The notes: a model not told the origin generated them from the sequence alone. A stretch of DNA of 64,000 bases from Streptomyces sp. HUAS MG91 (GCF_040529335.1 NZ_CP159534.1:7998001-8062000); one strand, 5' to 3'. Counted from the first letter of the stretch, positions 43,048 to 51,638 are shown. Made by a program: numbers and translations.

Positions 43048-43920
43048 TCACACCTCCATGCCGTAGCGGTGCGCCTTGTGCGTCGGGTACAGGGCGATCT
43101 GCGGGATGGTGACGTCGGGGGTGCGGGTGGCGACGTAGAGGGTGACCTCGGCGACGTTCGCGACGTCGATGCAGGAGGCGTGGATGCCTTCCCGCAGCTC
43201 CTTCTCGTCGAGCCAGCCGTCGGTGTAGGCGGGCAGGTCGCCGTCGTACAGGCCCGTGTCGATGATCTCCGTCATCGGCGTCTTCACGTGCGAGGGGTTC
43301 ACGACGGTGACGCCGATGTTCTTGTCCCGGCCCTCCAGCAGGATGTTCTTGCTGAAGCCCATCATTCCGTGCTTGGAGGCGCGGTACGGGCTGTGGCCGG
43401 GACCGGAGGCCAGCCGCGCGGACGACGAGCCCATGTTGATGACGCGGCCGCCGCTCTCCTGGCGCTCCATGACGCGGAACGCCTCGCGGCAGCACAGGAA
43501 GACGGCGGTCAGGTTGGGACCGATGGTCTTGTGCCACTCCTCGAGGGTGACCTCGGTGACGGGAGGGGCGAGCGAGTCGCGGCCCGCGCTGTTGACGAGG
43601 AGGTCGACGCCGCCCCACTCCTCGACGGTCTCGGCGAAGAACCGGACGACGGCCTCCTCCTCGGTGACATCGGCCTCGACGGCGCGGACGGTCCCGCCGG
43701 CCTGCTCGATGGAGGCCGTCACCTGCTTGAGGCGCTCGGTGTCCTTGTCGACGAGGACCACCTTGGCCTGGTGCGCGGCGAAGATCCGCGCGACGGCCTC
43801 ACCGATGCCGGAAGCGGCGCCGGTGATGATGGCCCGCTTGCCGGTGAGGGAGGAGCCGGGGGCCGGGACGTAGTCGGGCACGAACGTGGACGACGGGTTA
43901 CCGGAATGCTGATCAGTCAT
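43048..43920 (-). CDS. SDR oxidoreductase
   Basis: A 290-residue classical short-chain dehydrogenase. The cofactor motif is ITGAASGIGEAVARIFA near residue 33, with VDKD at the end of strand 2 indicating NAD preference. NSAG is near residue 112, the catalytic Ser in NMGSSSARLAS near residue 161 and the YRASK motif near residue 176. A C-terminal extension (DVTIPQIALYPTHKAHRYGMEV, in part) is longer than in basic SDRs. It lies between the aldolase and GatD-like genes and probably oxidises or reduces a pathway intermediate. ATG at 43920. Confidence 0.88.
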   Translation of the reverse strand: MTDQHSGNPSSTFVPDYVPAPGSSLTGKRAIITGAASGIGEAVARIFAAHQAKVVLVDKDTERLKQVTASIEQAGGTVRAVEADVTEEEAVVRFFAETVEEWGGVDLLVNSAGRDSLAPPVTEVTLEEWHKTIGPNLTAVFLCCREAFRVMERQESGGRVINMGSSSARLASGPGHSPYRASKHGMMGFSKNILLEGRDKNIGVTVVNPSHVKTPMTEIIDTGLYDGDLPAYTDGWLDEKELREGIHASCIDVANVAEVTLYVATRTPDVTIPQIALYPTHKAHRYGMEV

Positions 43921-43957
43921 CACATCTCCATCGAAATGGGGGAGTTGATAAGGGGAG

Positions 43958-44593
43958 TCAGGCGCGGGCGGCGCTGTCGCGGGCGGCGCGGGCCGCGGTG
44001 CCGATGGCGTCGAAGTCGCCCGCGGCAAGGCGCGCGGCGGTGGCGATCCAGGTGCCGCCGCAGGCCGTGACGTGCGGCCGCGCCAGGTAGTCGGACAGGT
44101 TGTCCGGCGTGATCCCGCCGGTCGGCATGAACGTGACGTCCCCGTAGGGGGCCGCCATCGCGTCCAGCAGCTTCAGGCCGCCGGATGCCTCGGCCGGGAA
44201 GTACTTGAGGAGGGTCAGGCCCTGGGCGCGGGCCGCCTCCAGGGCGGTGGGGTTGTTGACGCCGGGGACCACGGGCAGGCCGCGGGCGCGGCAACGGGCG
44301 ACGACGTCGGGGTTGAAGCCGGGGGTGACCACGAACCGCGCGCCCGCGTCGGCGGCCAGATCGACGGTGGCCGGGTCCAGCACGGTGCCCGCGCCGACGA
44401 GCACATCGGGGTGGCGGGCCCGCAGTGCCGCGATGGAGTCGGCCGCGGCCGCGCTGCGGAACGTGATCTCGGCGATCGGCAGGCCGGCCGCGGTGAGGGT
44501 GGCGCCGAGCGGGTCGGCGAGCGCGGCGTCGGGCAGGGTCACGACGGGCACGACCTTCAGGTCTGCGAGCCGCTCGGAGAGCTGTTGGTCCAT
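43958..44593 (-). CDS. KDPG/KHG-type aldolase
   Basis: A 211-residue class I aldolase of the Eda family, which cleaves 2-keto-3-deoxy-6-phosphogluconate or 4-hydroxy-2-oxoglutarate. The Schiff-base Lys is in GLTLLKYFPAEASGGLK near residue 135; the Glu general base is in ITFRSA's neighbouring strand EITFRS near residue 39; phosphate-loop residues lie in MPTGGITPDNLSDYL near residue 157. The expected products are pyruvate and an aldehyde or its phosphate. Its ATG overlaps the stop of the lactonase-like gene by one base. It gives the cluster an Entner-Doudoroff-like final step. Confidence 0.88.
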   Translation of the reverse strand: MDQQLSERLADLKVVPVVTLPDAALADPLGATLTAAGLPIAEITFRSAAAADSIAALRARHPDVLVGAGTVLDPATVDLAADAGARFVVTPGFNPDVVARCRARGLPVVPGVNNPTALEAARAQGLTLLKYFPAEASGGLKLLDAMAAPYGDVTFMPTGGITPDNLSDYLARPHVTACGGTWIATAARLAAGDFDAIGTAARAARDSAARA

Positions 44594-45456
44594 CAGATGC
44601 GTTCCAGATCGGGGGAGTCGGGAGTGAGCCGGTAGGTCGCGCCGACCTCGGGCACGGTCCAGGCGAGGCCGTCCGCGGTCGCGGTCAGCCGGGCGCGCAG
44701 TTCGTCCGGGTCGGCGGTGTTGAAGTCGAAGAGCCCGAAGTGGTGGCAGAGCAGCCTCGGGATGCGGGCGGCGCGGCAGAGGTCCACGGCCTCGGCGAGA
44801 CTGAAGTTGCCGGGCACGCCGTTCGACGTCCGGTACGCGTCACGGCCGTTGACCGGCAGCAGGGCCAGGTCGATGCCGAGCGCGCGCAGCAGGTCGGCCT
44901 GCCCGTCGTACGGGACGCAGTCGCCGGAGTGGTAGACGCGCAGCCCGCCGAGCGTGATCACGTAGCCGAGGCAGTGGTGGTTGCCGTGCTCGTCGCGGCG
45001 CAGTTCCTCGTGGGCGGCCGGGACCGGTTCGACCCGCACACCGGCCACGGTGACCCGTTCCCCCGCGTCGACACCGGTGAGGCGCTCGGCGGGGGCGCCG
45101 CGCTCCAGGGCCGTGCGGCGCTCGGCGCGGGGCACGACGTACTCGGGGGTGTTGTGGACCTCGATCCCCTTGATGGTGCCGGGGTCCATGTGGTCGGTGT
45201 GGCCGTGCGTGCACAGCACGGCGGCGACGTCCCGCAGGTCGCCGGGCGGGACCGGCGCCGGATGGAGACGCACGTGCGGAAAGCGTGTGCCTCGGTACTT
45301 CGCGGCGAGTGTGTCACTCAAGTACGGGTCGATCAGCAGGAGTTGGTCTTCGTTCGCGGCCGGTCCGTCCTGGCCGGCGCGGAGGGCGAAGCCGGCCTGG
45401 CCGAGCCAGCGCAGGGTGACGGCCGCGGTGGACCGCCGGTCAGGGGTGTGGGGCAC
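44593..45456 (-). CDS. UlaG-like metallo-beta-lactamase-fold hydrolase (lactonase)
   Basis: A 287-residue MBL-fold protein similar to L-ascorbate-6-phosphate lactonase UlaG. The metal motif THGHTDHMDPGTI is near residue 83, further ligands include the His of PVPAAHEEL near residue 144 and Asp of VYHSGDCVPYDGQ near residue 173, and a late CHHFGLFD motif supplies the last His. The GTG at 45456 is chosen because GGAGG lies just upstream; a longer frame to 45549 is Pro-rich and unlikely. It is the first gene of the cluster, downstream of the GAAATTTC sites. Opening of a sugar-acid lactone is the inferred job. Confidence 0.85.
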   Translation of the reverse strand: MPHTPDRRSTAAVTLRWLGQAGFALRAGQDGPAANEDQLLLIDPYLSDTLAAKYRGTRFPHVRLHPAPVPPGDLRDVAAVLCTHGHTDHMDPGTIKGIEVHNTPEYVVPRAERRTALERGAPAERLTGVDAGERVTVAGVRVEPVPAAHEELRRDEHGNHHCLGYVITLGGLRVYHSGDCVPYDGQADLLRALGIDLALLPVNGRDAYRTSNGVPGNFSLAEAVDLCRAARIPRLLCHHFGLFDFNTADPDELRARLTATADGLAWTVPEVGATYRLTPDSPDLERI

Positions 45457-45560
45457 GGTTCTGCCTCCGGAAGAGGGTGCGGGCGGGGGCGGTGAACGTC
45501 CCTCGCCGAAGAACGCTTGAAGCTTCGCAGGCATTTCTATGAGGGTCAATGTCGTTCGAA

Positions 45561-45613
45561 GAAATTTCTAACAACCTCCAGCGGTGTTGCCGCGAGGGAA
45601 GGAAATTTCTTCC
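45561..45613. promoter_or_regulatory. Two GAAATTTC sites, candidate RpiR operators
   Basis: GAAATTTC occurs at 45561-45568 (in TTCGAAGAAATTTCTAAC) and at 45602-45609 (in GGAAGGAAATTTCTTCC, a near-palindrome). Their centres are 41 bp apart, about four helical turns. They precede the first gene of the catabolic cluster by about 105 bases, in AT-rich DNA unlike the rest of the window. Confidence 0.6.
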
Positions 45614-45699
45614 ACCTCCTGCGCCTTGTCGCGCGGCGACTTCCATCGGACGCAACGGCGGGACGGGATGGGGGCGCCTCGGCGGGCAAAGAGATCGTA

Positions 45700-45734
45700 T
45701 GGTCTAGTCCAAAGCATTCTCTGGTCCAGTCCAA
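45700..45734. promoter_or_regulatory. Direct repeats resembling DasR dre / chitinase promoter elements
   Basis: TGGTCTAGTCCAA at 45700-45712 and TGGTCCAGTCCAA at 45722-45734 are direct repeats with a 22-bp period. Each is one or two bases from the DasR consensus TGGTCTAGACCA. Paired 12-bp repeats of this kind are typical of Streptomyces chitinase promoters. The 366-bp region 45457-45822 holds these sites and the GAAATTTC pair and no gene. Confidence 0.7.
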
Positions 45735-45822
45735 TACGTTGACGTGCTCCCCTCACGCTCAAGAAGCTGTCCGCACTCGACCCCCATCGAGCGCCTCGAT
45801 CCCCCCGTGCAGGAGGAACAGA

Positions 45823-47046
45823 GTGAGACGACTTCGCGCATGTCTGGGCGCTGCCACCGCCGTCACCACCGTCGCGCTGGCCGCGAGCGCGTTGGTGACG
45901 ACGAACGCCGCGGGCGCGTCAACCGCCCTGAGCAACCGTTGGTACGCCGCCGCCCCTTATCTGATGCCGCTCGACAACGACCCGCCGGACGCGGGAACCA
46001 TCATGGACGCGAGCGGGCTCAAGGCCTTCCAGCTCGCGTTCATCCTCGCGCCCAACGGCGGCGGCTGCTCGCCGACGTGGGACGGCACCGCGCCGGTCTC
46101 GTCCGACACGGCCGTCAAGGCGAAGATCGACGCCATCCGCGCCAAGGGCGGCGACGTGTCGGTCTCCATCGGCGGGTACGGCGGCACCAAGCTGGGCCAG
46201 GCCTGCTCCGACCCGGCGTCGACGGCGGCCGCGTACCAGCAGGTCATCACCAAGTACTCGCTGAAGGCCATCGACTTCGACCTCGAAGAGCCGGAGTACG
46301 AGAACACGGCGGCCATCAAGAACGAGATCGGCGCCGCGAAGATCCTCCAGCAGAACAACCCCGGCCTCTACGTCTCCGTGACCACCGCCGGCACGGCCGA
46401 CGGCACCGGGTGGTTCGGCAAGCAGATGCTGCTCGAGGCGAAGTCGCAGGGCTTCACGCCGAACAACTTCTCCATCATGCCGTTCGACGGCGGGTTCAAC
46501 GGCGCGGCTTCGCAGACCTCCGCGCTGACCAACTTCAACTCGATCCTGCAGTCCACGTTCGGCTGGAGCCAGGCCACCGCCTACGCCCACGAGGGCTTCT
46601 CCGGCATGAACGGCCGCAGCGACACCGGGGAGATCTTCACCCAGGCCGACTTCCAGACCGTCCTCGACTACGCGACGAGCCACGGGATGGACCGCTTCAC
46701 CTTCTGGTCCCTCAACCGCGACCGCCAGTGCACCCCGGCCGACAACGGCGGGCGCACCTCCGGGACCTGCTCCAGCGTGGCGCAGAACTCCTGGGACTTC
46801 GCGAAGTACTCGGTGAAGTTCGCGGGGGCCACGCCTCCCACGACCCCGCCCACGACACCTCCCACCACGCCGCCGACGACCCCGCCCGCCACCGGCTGCA
46901 AGACGGCGTGGAGCGCGACGTCGGTGTACACCGCGGGCAACGAGGTCAGCTACAACAGCCACAACTGGAAGGCCAAGTGGTGGACGCAGAACGAGAAGCC
47001 GGCCACCACCGACGGGAACCCCTGGCAGGACGAGGGCGCCTGCTGA
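45823..47046 (+). CDS. Secreted chitinase, GH18 with C-terminal chitin-binding domain
   Basis: A 407-residue extracellular chitinase. AGGAGG at 45811-45816 identifies the GTG at 45823, giving a Sec signal (RRLRACLGAATAVTTVALAA, cleavage near AGA around residue 35). The GH18 barrel spans residues 40-335, with the catalytic motif AIDFDLEEPE, in which Glu155 is the acid and Asp151 and Asp153 support it. A TPP-repeat linker (TTPPTTPPTTPP) follows. Residues 358-407 form a CBM5/12-type chitin-binding domain with aromatic residues in NSHNWKAKWWTQNEKP and two Cys at its ends. Upstream dre-like repeats indicate control by DasR and chitin or GlcNAc. Confidence 0.92.
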   Translation: MRRLRACLGAATAVTTVALAASALVTTNAAGASTALSNRWYAAAPYLMPLDNDPPDAGTIMDASGLKAFQLAFILAPNGGGCSPTWDGTAPVSSDTAVKAKIDAIRAKGGDVSVSIGGYGGTKLGQACSDPASTAAAYQQVITKYSLKAIDFDLEEPEYENTAAIKNEIGAAKILQQNNPGLYVSVTTAGTADGTGWFGKQMLLEAKSQGFTPNNFSIMPFDGGFNGAASQTSALTNFNSILQSTFGWSQATAYAHEGFSGMNGRSDTGEIFTQADFQTVLDYATSHGMDRFTFWSLNRDRQCTPADNGGRTSGTCSSVAQNSWDFAKYSVKFAGATPPTTPPTTPPTTPPTTPPATGCKTAWSATSVYTAGNEVSYNSHNWKAKWWTQNEKPATTDGNPWQDEGAC

Positions 47047-47060
47047 CCCGGCCCTGAGAC

Positions 47061-47092
47061 CTGGCGGCGTCCCACGGGGGAGACGCCGCCAG
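47061..47092. terminator. Bidirectional terminator hairpin
   Basis: CTGGCGGCGTC at 47061-47071 pairs perfectly with 47082-47092 across a ten-base loop, between the convergent chitinase and Add-like genes. Confidence 0.75.
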
Positions 47093-47100
47093 TACCCGTC

Positions 47101-48114
47101 TCAGCTCTCGGTCGTGCCGTACGCCGCCAGCTCCGCCAGGAACTCCTCGCGCACCGCGGGCGCCGCCCACGAGATGTTGATGGCGTTGCGCTGCAACCGG
47201 ACGAGGTCCGCGTCGGTGAGCGCGGCGGGCTCGCGCAGCGCCGCCAGGTTCTCGGCGACGTACCCGGGGAAGTAGGCCGGGTCGTCGGAGTTGACCGTGA
47301 CCTTCACGCCCTGGTCGAGCAGCGCGCGGATCTCGGCGGCCTTCATGCCGTCGGTGACGTGCGCGTTGGAGATCGGGCACACCGTCAGACCCAGCCCGCG
47401 CTCGCGGATCGCGGCGATCAGCGCCGGGTCCTCCAGGGCGTTGACACCGTGGTCGATCCGGTCGACGCCGATCTCCTCGATGACCTGCCGGATGTGCTCG
47501 GTGGAGTTCTTCTGGTCGACGTCGCAGTGCATCGTCAGCCGGAAGCCCTCGGCGCGGGCCCGCGCGAAGACGGCACGGAACTTCACCGGCGGGTTGCCCG
47601 CCTCGTCCGAGTCCAGACCGACGCCGACGATCCACTCCTTGTACGGGAGCGCCTGCACCAGCGTCGCCATCGCGAACTCGGCCTGGAAGTCGCGCAGGAA
47701 GCACATCACCAGGCGGCCCCGGAAGCCGGTGGCGCGCTCGGCGTCGGCCAGGGCCCGCGTCAGACCCCGGATGACGGTGTCGAAGGCGACGCCGCGCGCG
47801 GTGTGCGCCTGCGGGTCGAAGAAGATCTCCGCGTAGCGGACGTTCTGGGAGTGCGCCTTGGCCGCGTAGGCCGCCGCCAGGTCGTAGAAGTCCTGCTCGG
47901 TACGGAGCACGGTCATGCCCTCGTAGTACACGGCGAGGAAGCCGGGCAGGTCGTCGAAGTCGTACGCGGCGCGCAGCGCGGCCTCGTCGGCGTAGGGCAG
48001 CTCGATGCCGTTGCGGGCGGCCAGCGCGAACTTCAGCTCCGGCTCCAGGGTGCCCTCGATGTGCAGGTGCAGCTCGGCCTTGGGCAGGCCGGCGACAAAG
48101 GCGTCGACAGTCAT
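47101..48114 (-). CDS. Adenine deaminase of the Add/adenosine deaminase family
   Basis: A 337-residue zinc amidohydrolase. The metal motif is LPKAELHLHIEGTLEPEL at residues 10-27; Glu after the second His (HLHIEG) is the mark of adenine deaminases, where adenosine deaminases have Asp (HxHLDG). Other active-site elements are the His in TMHCDVDQ near residue 198, Glu in HIRQVIEE, and VNSDDPAYFPGY near residue 276. Adenine to hypoxanthine is thus the likely reaction, as shown for Pseudomonas homologues. It is the last gene of a purine operon with an AdeC-like amidohydrolase and an NCS1 permease. Confidence 0.85.
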   Translation of the reverse strand: MTVDAFVAGLPKAELHLHIEGTLEPELKFALAARNGIELPYADEAALRAAYDFDDLPGFLAVYYEGMTVLRTEQDFYDLAAAYAAKAHSQNVRYAEIFFDPQAHTARGVAFDTVIRGLTRALADAERATGFRGRLVMCFLRDFQAEFAMATLVQALPYKEWIVGVGLDSDEAGNPPVKFRAVFARARAEGFRLTMHCDVDQKNSTEHIRQVIEEIGVDRIDHGVNALEDPALIAAIRERGLGLTVCPISNAHVTDGMKAAEIRALLDQGVKVTVNSDDPAYFPGYVAENLAALREPAALTDADLVRLQRNAINISWAAPAVREEFLAELAAYGTTES

Positions 48115-48140
48115 GTGCGTGAACTCCTCGGTGAACGGCG

Positions 48141-49922
48141 TCAGTTGGCGGCGGCGGTGGCGGGCTGCAGGATGTCGACGACGTCCTGGGTGTGGTAGTT
48201 GACGACGCCCAGGTCGGTGACGGCGTACTCGGGGATCGCGGTGATCTCCAGGAAGATCAGGTAGCCGAAGGCGGACGGCAGTGCGCAGCCGAGCGCGCGG
48301 GCGGCGGCCTCCAGGCGGTCCTCCGCCGCGGCCATCTCCTCGGGCACGAGGTCGGCGACGATGCCCGCGACCGGCAGCGCCAGGAACTCCTTGATCTCGC
48401 CGCCGTCGACGACGACCTGGCCGCCGCCGTGCTCCGAGAGGTGGTTGATGGCGAGCGCCATGTCGGCGCGGTCGGCGCCGACGCAGATGATGTTGTTGTC
48501 GTCGGGCGCGGCGGACGACGCGATGGCGCCCGAACGCAGGCCGAAGCCGTTGATCATCGCGGTGACCGTGGCGCCGTCGTTCTTGCCGTAGCGCTCGGAG
48601 ACCGTGACGTACAGCGCGTCCTGCGCGAGGTCGGCGCGGACGGTCCCGTCCTCGACCGGCAGCGTCATCGGCACGCCCTTGCGGACGAACGGCACCGTGC
48701 GGTCCATCTCGACGACCAGCACGTCGGCGGTGGCGCCCTCGGCGGCGACACCGATGCCGTCGGCGCTCACGGGCGCGACCTGGAAGGCGGGGGAGAGGGC
48801 GGCGGTGCGCTCGGGCGCCTGCGGGGCCTTGACCGTACGACCGTCCTCGGCGACCAGCTCACCGCGCGAGAACACCCGCTCCACGACGAACGACTCGGGC
48901 GAGTCGACGATCAGCACGTCCGCGTAGCGGCCCGGCGTGATCGAGCCGACGAGGTGGTCGATGCGGTACATCTCGGCGCAGTTCAGCGTCGCCATCTGGA
49001 TCGCCTCGACCGGCTTCACGCCCGCCTTGATCGCCATGCGGACCAGCTTGTCGAGGTGGCCCTCGCGCAGGATGTCGGCGACGTGCATGTCGTCGGTGCA
49101 CAGGCCGACGCGGCGCGACTGGGCGCCGAACTCGGTGATGGTACGCACGTTCTCGTTCATGAAGTGCGCCACCGACGACTCACGGATCAGCAGCGACATG
49201 CCCGCGCGCAGCTTCTCCAGGGCCTCCTCGGCGGTGTAGCTCTCGTGGTCGAGGCGGACGCCGGCGGCGGACAGCGCGTTGATGGTGGTCTGCGCGGCCA
49301 TCGGGGCGCAGCCGAAGATCGGCAGCCGGTTGCGGTGCGCGAGCTCGAGGGCCTGGAGCACCTTCTCGTCGCGGTTGAGGACGAACTCGGCGACGGTCTC
49401 CCACACACCGAAGCAGTCCGCCCCGCCCTGCGCCTCGGCGTGGTCCTCGGGCCCGAAGCGGAAGCCGACCGTGGTCTCGGGAAGGGTGTACGGCGTCTTG
49501 AACGGCGCACCCCAGAAGATCTTCATCGGCGACGCGTCGGCCTCGCGCAGCGCCTCGCGCACGCCTTCCGGCCCGGCGACGACGAGGAACTGGTCGAGCC
49601 CGGAGACGACCGACGTCGTACCGAAGCGGACGGCCGCGTCGGCGAACATCGTCACCGACAGCTTCGAGCACTCCAGGTGCAGATGGCCGTCGATGAGGCC
49701 CGGGGTGAGGTACTTGCCGGTCGCGTCGACGAACTCGGTGTCCGGGCCCTCGTACGCGCTGACGTCACCCGTGGCGGCGACGCGGTCGCCGGTGATGGCG
49801 ACGTCGGCCGGGTAGATCTCGCCGGTGCAGACGTTGACGAGCTGTCCGCCCTTGATGATCCGGTCGGCCTTCACGACGCCCTCGGAGGCGTCGATCAGGG
49901 TGCGGAGGCTGGGGTGGTTCAT
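48141..49922 (-). CDS. AdeC-like amidohydrolase with divergent active site
   Basis: A 593-residue protein with the overall plan of adenine deaminase AdeC: N-terminal beta sandwich (IIKGGQLVNVCTGEIYPADVAI), metal barrel with DGHLHLECSKLSVTMFA near residue 72, and the C-terminal AdeC domain. Key family motifs are changed: the DPHEIANV block reads SGLDQFLVVAG here, and the C-terminal AHDSHN reads APDDNN. HLHLE, His of TAEEALEK's neighbouring LDHES, and Asp in LCTDDMHVAD near residue 280 remain. It may act on a different N-substituted purine rather than adenine. It lies between the Add-like and permease genes. Confidence 0.75.
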   Translation of the reverse strand: MNHPSLRTLIDASEGVVKADRIIKGGQLVNVCTGEIYPADVAITGDRVAATGDVSAYEGPDTEFVDATGKYLTPGLIDGHLHLECSKLSVTMFADAAVRFGTTSVVSGLDQFLVVAGPEGVREALREADASPMKIFWGAPFKTPYTLPETTVGFRFGPEDHAEAQGGADCFGVWETVAEFVLNRDEKVLQALELAHRNRLPIFGCAPMAAQTTINALSAAGVRLDHESYTAEEALEKLRAGMSLLIRESSVAHFMNENVRTITEFGAQSRRVGLCTDDMHVADILREGHLDKLVRMAIKAGVKPVEAIQMATLNCAEMYRIDHLVGSITPGRYADVLIVDSPESFVVERVFSRGELVAEDGRTVKAPQAPERTAALSPAFQVAPVSADGIGVAAEGATADVLVVEMDRTVPFVRKGVPMTLPVEDGTVRADLAQDALYVTVSERYGKNDGATVTAMINGFGLRSGAIASSAAPDDNNIICVGADRADMALAINHLSEHGGGQVVVDGGEIKEFLALPVAGIVADLVPEEMAAAEDRLEAAARALGCALPSAFGYLIFLEITAIPEYAVTDLGVVNYHTQDVVDILQPATAAAN

Positions 49923-49977
49923 GGGGTTCGCTCCAGAGCGCGTACGAAGGTGAAGAGGTGCCACGGAAAAGGGGGAA

Positions 49978-51426
49978 TCAGGCGGCCGGGACGAGGTCGG
50001 CCTCGGCACGGACGGTGCGGCGGGCGAGCAGCCAGTAGACGACGCCCGCGACCAGGGCGCCCGCGAAGACCGAGAGGTCCAGGCCGCCGGCCGCGTCGGA
50101 CAGCGGGCCGACGAACACCGTCGAGTCGACCCAGAGCACGGCCGCGGCGAAGCCGAGCAGGACCGCGACCAGACCGGCCGGGCGGACGCCGCCCTTGTGC
50201 CAGTAGATGCCCTCGCGGCCGGTCTCGCGGGGGAAGAAGGAGGGCACGTCGTAGCGGCCGCGGCGCAGCCACCAGTCGGTGAGGTACACGGCCGCCCACG
50301 GGCCGAGCCACAGCACGATCAGGCTCAGGAAGTTCGACAGGAGGGTGTAGAAGTCGGCCGAGAAGACCGCCCACAGGGTGATCGCGGTGCACAGCGTCAG
50401 GTCGATGAAGACGACCATCCAGCGCTTGATAGGGATGCCGACGGCCAGCAGGTTCAGGCCCGAGGAGTACATGTCGGTGGTGTTCACCGCGAGCAGCGAG
50501 ACGATCGCGAGCAGCAGGTACGGGGTGATGAACCAGCCGGGCAGGATCTCCGGCAGACCCGAGATCGGGTCGGTCGCCTTCGTGGTGGCCGTGGCGACGG
50601 CGGCGCCGAGGATCTGCAGCAGGATGTTGGGCACCATGCCGCCGAGCGCGGCGCACGCGAAGACCTTGCGCGGCGCCGAGTCCTCCGGCAGATAGCGCGA
50701 GTAGTCGCTGCCCATGTCGGCCCAGGACAGACCGCCCGACGCGGTGACCATCGCGAGTACCAGGGAGATCGTCACCAGCGACGGCGCGGCGCCGTGCGCC
50801 GAGAAGTCCGCCTTGGGCGCGACGAGGAACGCCATGACGGCGAACATCGCGGCGAAGATCCAGGCGAAGTACTTCTGCACCTTCATGATCAGGTGGTAGC
50901 CGGACAGCGGCAGCAGCATCTGCAGCCCCGCCGCGACGGCGATGACCAGCAACTTCACGGGCGTGCCCGTGGTGATCCCGGCCTGGTCGAGCAGGGCGAG
51001 CCCGGCGAGGACGATCAGCACCATGCCGCCGGCCTCGAAGCCGACCAGCATCACCCAGCTCAACAGCGCGGGCAGCCGTCCGCCGCGCGGGCCGAACGCC
51101 GCGCGCGACACGGAGTGCGTGGAAGTGCCGGTGCGCGGGCCCTGGAGGCTCGTCAGGCCGGTGACGGTGAAGCCCAGCACGTTGCCGACGACGATCAGCG
51201 CGACCGCGTACCAGAACGACAGACCGAAGGAGACGACCAGCGCGCCGTACACGACGGTGAACACGGTGGTGTTGGTGCCGGCCCACAGGCCGAACAGACG
51301 GCCGGGGCCGCCCTGGCGTTCCGCTGCGGGAACGGCGTCGATGCCGCGCTGCTCGACCGTGAACACGGACGTCGGCGCGGCGGGCGTGGTGGATCCGGGC
51401 GGGGCGGTGGCGGTGGCCTCGGCCAT
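49978..51426 (-). CDS. NCS1-family purine/cytosine permease
   Basis: A 482-residue inner-membrane symporter with about 12 membrane segments. NCS1 signatures are WAGTNTTVFTVVYGALVVSFG in helix 1, GPRTGTSTHSVSRAAFGPRG near residue 100, and WADMGSDYSRYLPED near residue 252. The C-terminal loop carries RYDVPSFFPRETG and helix 12 ends in LLARRTV. It should import a nucleobase into the cell for the two deaminases encoded downstream. The ATG at 51426 is chosen over an extension to 51564, which would overlap the operators. Repression by the divergent LacI regulator is very likely. Confidence 0.88.
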   Translation of the reverse strand: MAEATATAPPGSTTPAAPTSVFTVEQRGIDAVPAAERQGGPGRLFGLWAGTNTTVFTVVYGALVVSFGLSFWYAVALIVVGNVLGFTVTGLTSLQGPRTGTSTHSVSRAAFGPRGGRLPALLSWVMLVGFEAGGMVLIVLAGLALLDQAGITTGTPVKLLVIAVAAGLQMLLPLSGYHLIMKVQKYFAWIFAAMFAVMAFLVAPKADFSAHGAAPSLVTISLVLAMVTASGGLSWADMGSDYSRYLPEDSAPRKVFACAALGGMVPNILLQILGAAVATATTKATDPISGLPEILPGWFITPYLLLAIVSLLAVNTTDMYSSGLNLLAVGIPIKRWMVVFIDLTLCTAITLWAVFSADFYTLLSNFLSLIVLWLGPWAAVYLTDWWLRRGRYDVPSFFPRETGREGIYWHKGGVRPAGLVAVLLGFAAAVLWVDSTVFVGPLSDAAGGLDLSVFAGALVAGVVYWLLARRTVRAEADLVPAA

Positions 51427-51563
51427 GGGCGGCAGGAGTCCTTTGCGGACCGGCGCCCCGGCCTGGAGGGACGGGACGCGATGTACGGGGAGGGGTCCGC
51501 ACGGCGATGTGCGGGGGATGCGACGAACGCCCGGAGAAGTCTCCGATGCGCCGGTCGGTGCCA

Positions 51564-51618
51564 TTGCCTAAACGTTTTGGCAACGGTTTGGAACGTACTG
51601 CCTAAACGTTTTGGCAGT
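51564..51618. promoter_or_regulatory. Twin LacI operators between the purine operon and its regulator
   Basis: The 18-mer TGCCTAAACGTTTTGGCA occurs twice, within 51564-51583 (arms TTGCC/GGCAA) and 51597-51618 (arms ACTGCC/GGCAGT). Centres are 34 bp apart. Each is a near-perfect palindrome with the central CG of LacI-family operators. A weaker AACGGTTTGGAACG lies between them. Confidence 0.88.
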
Positions 51619-51638
51619 CAACCTGTAAGCTCGCCGCC

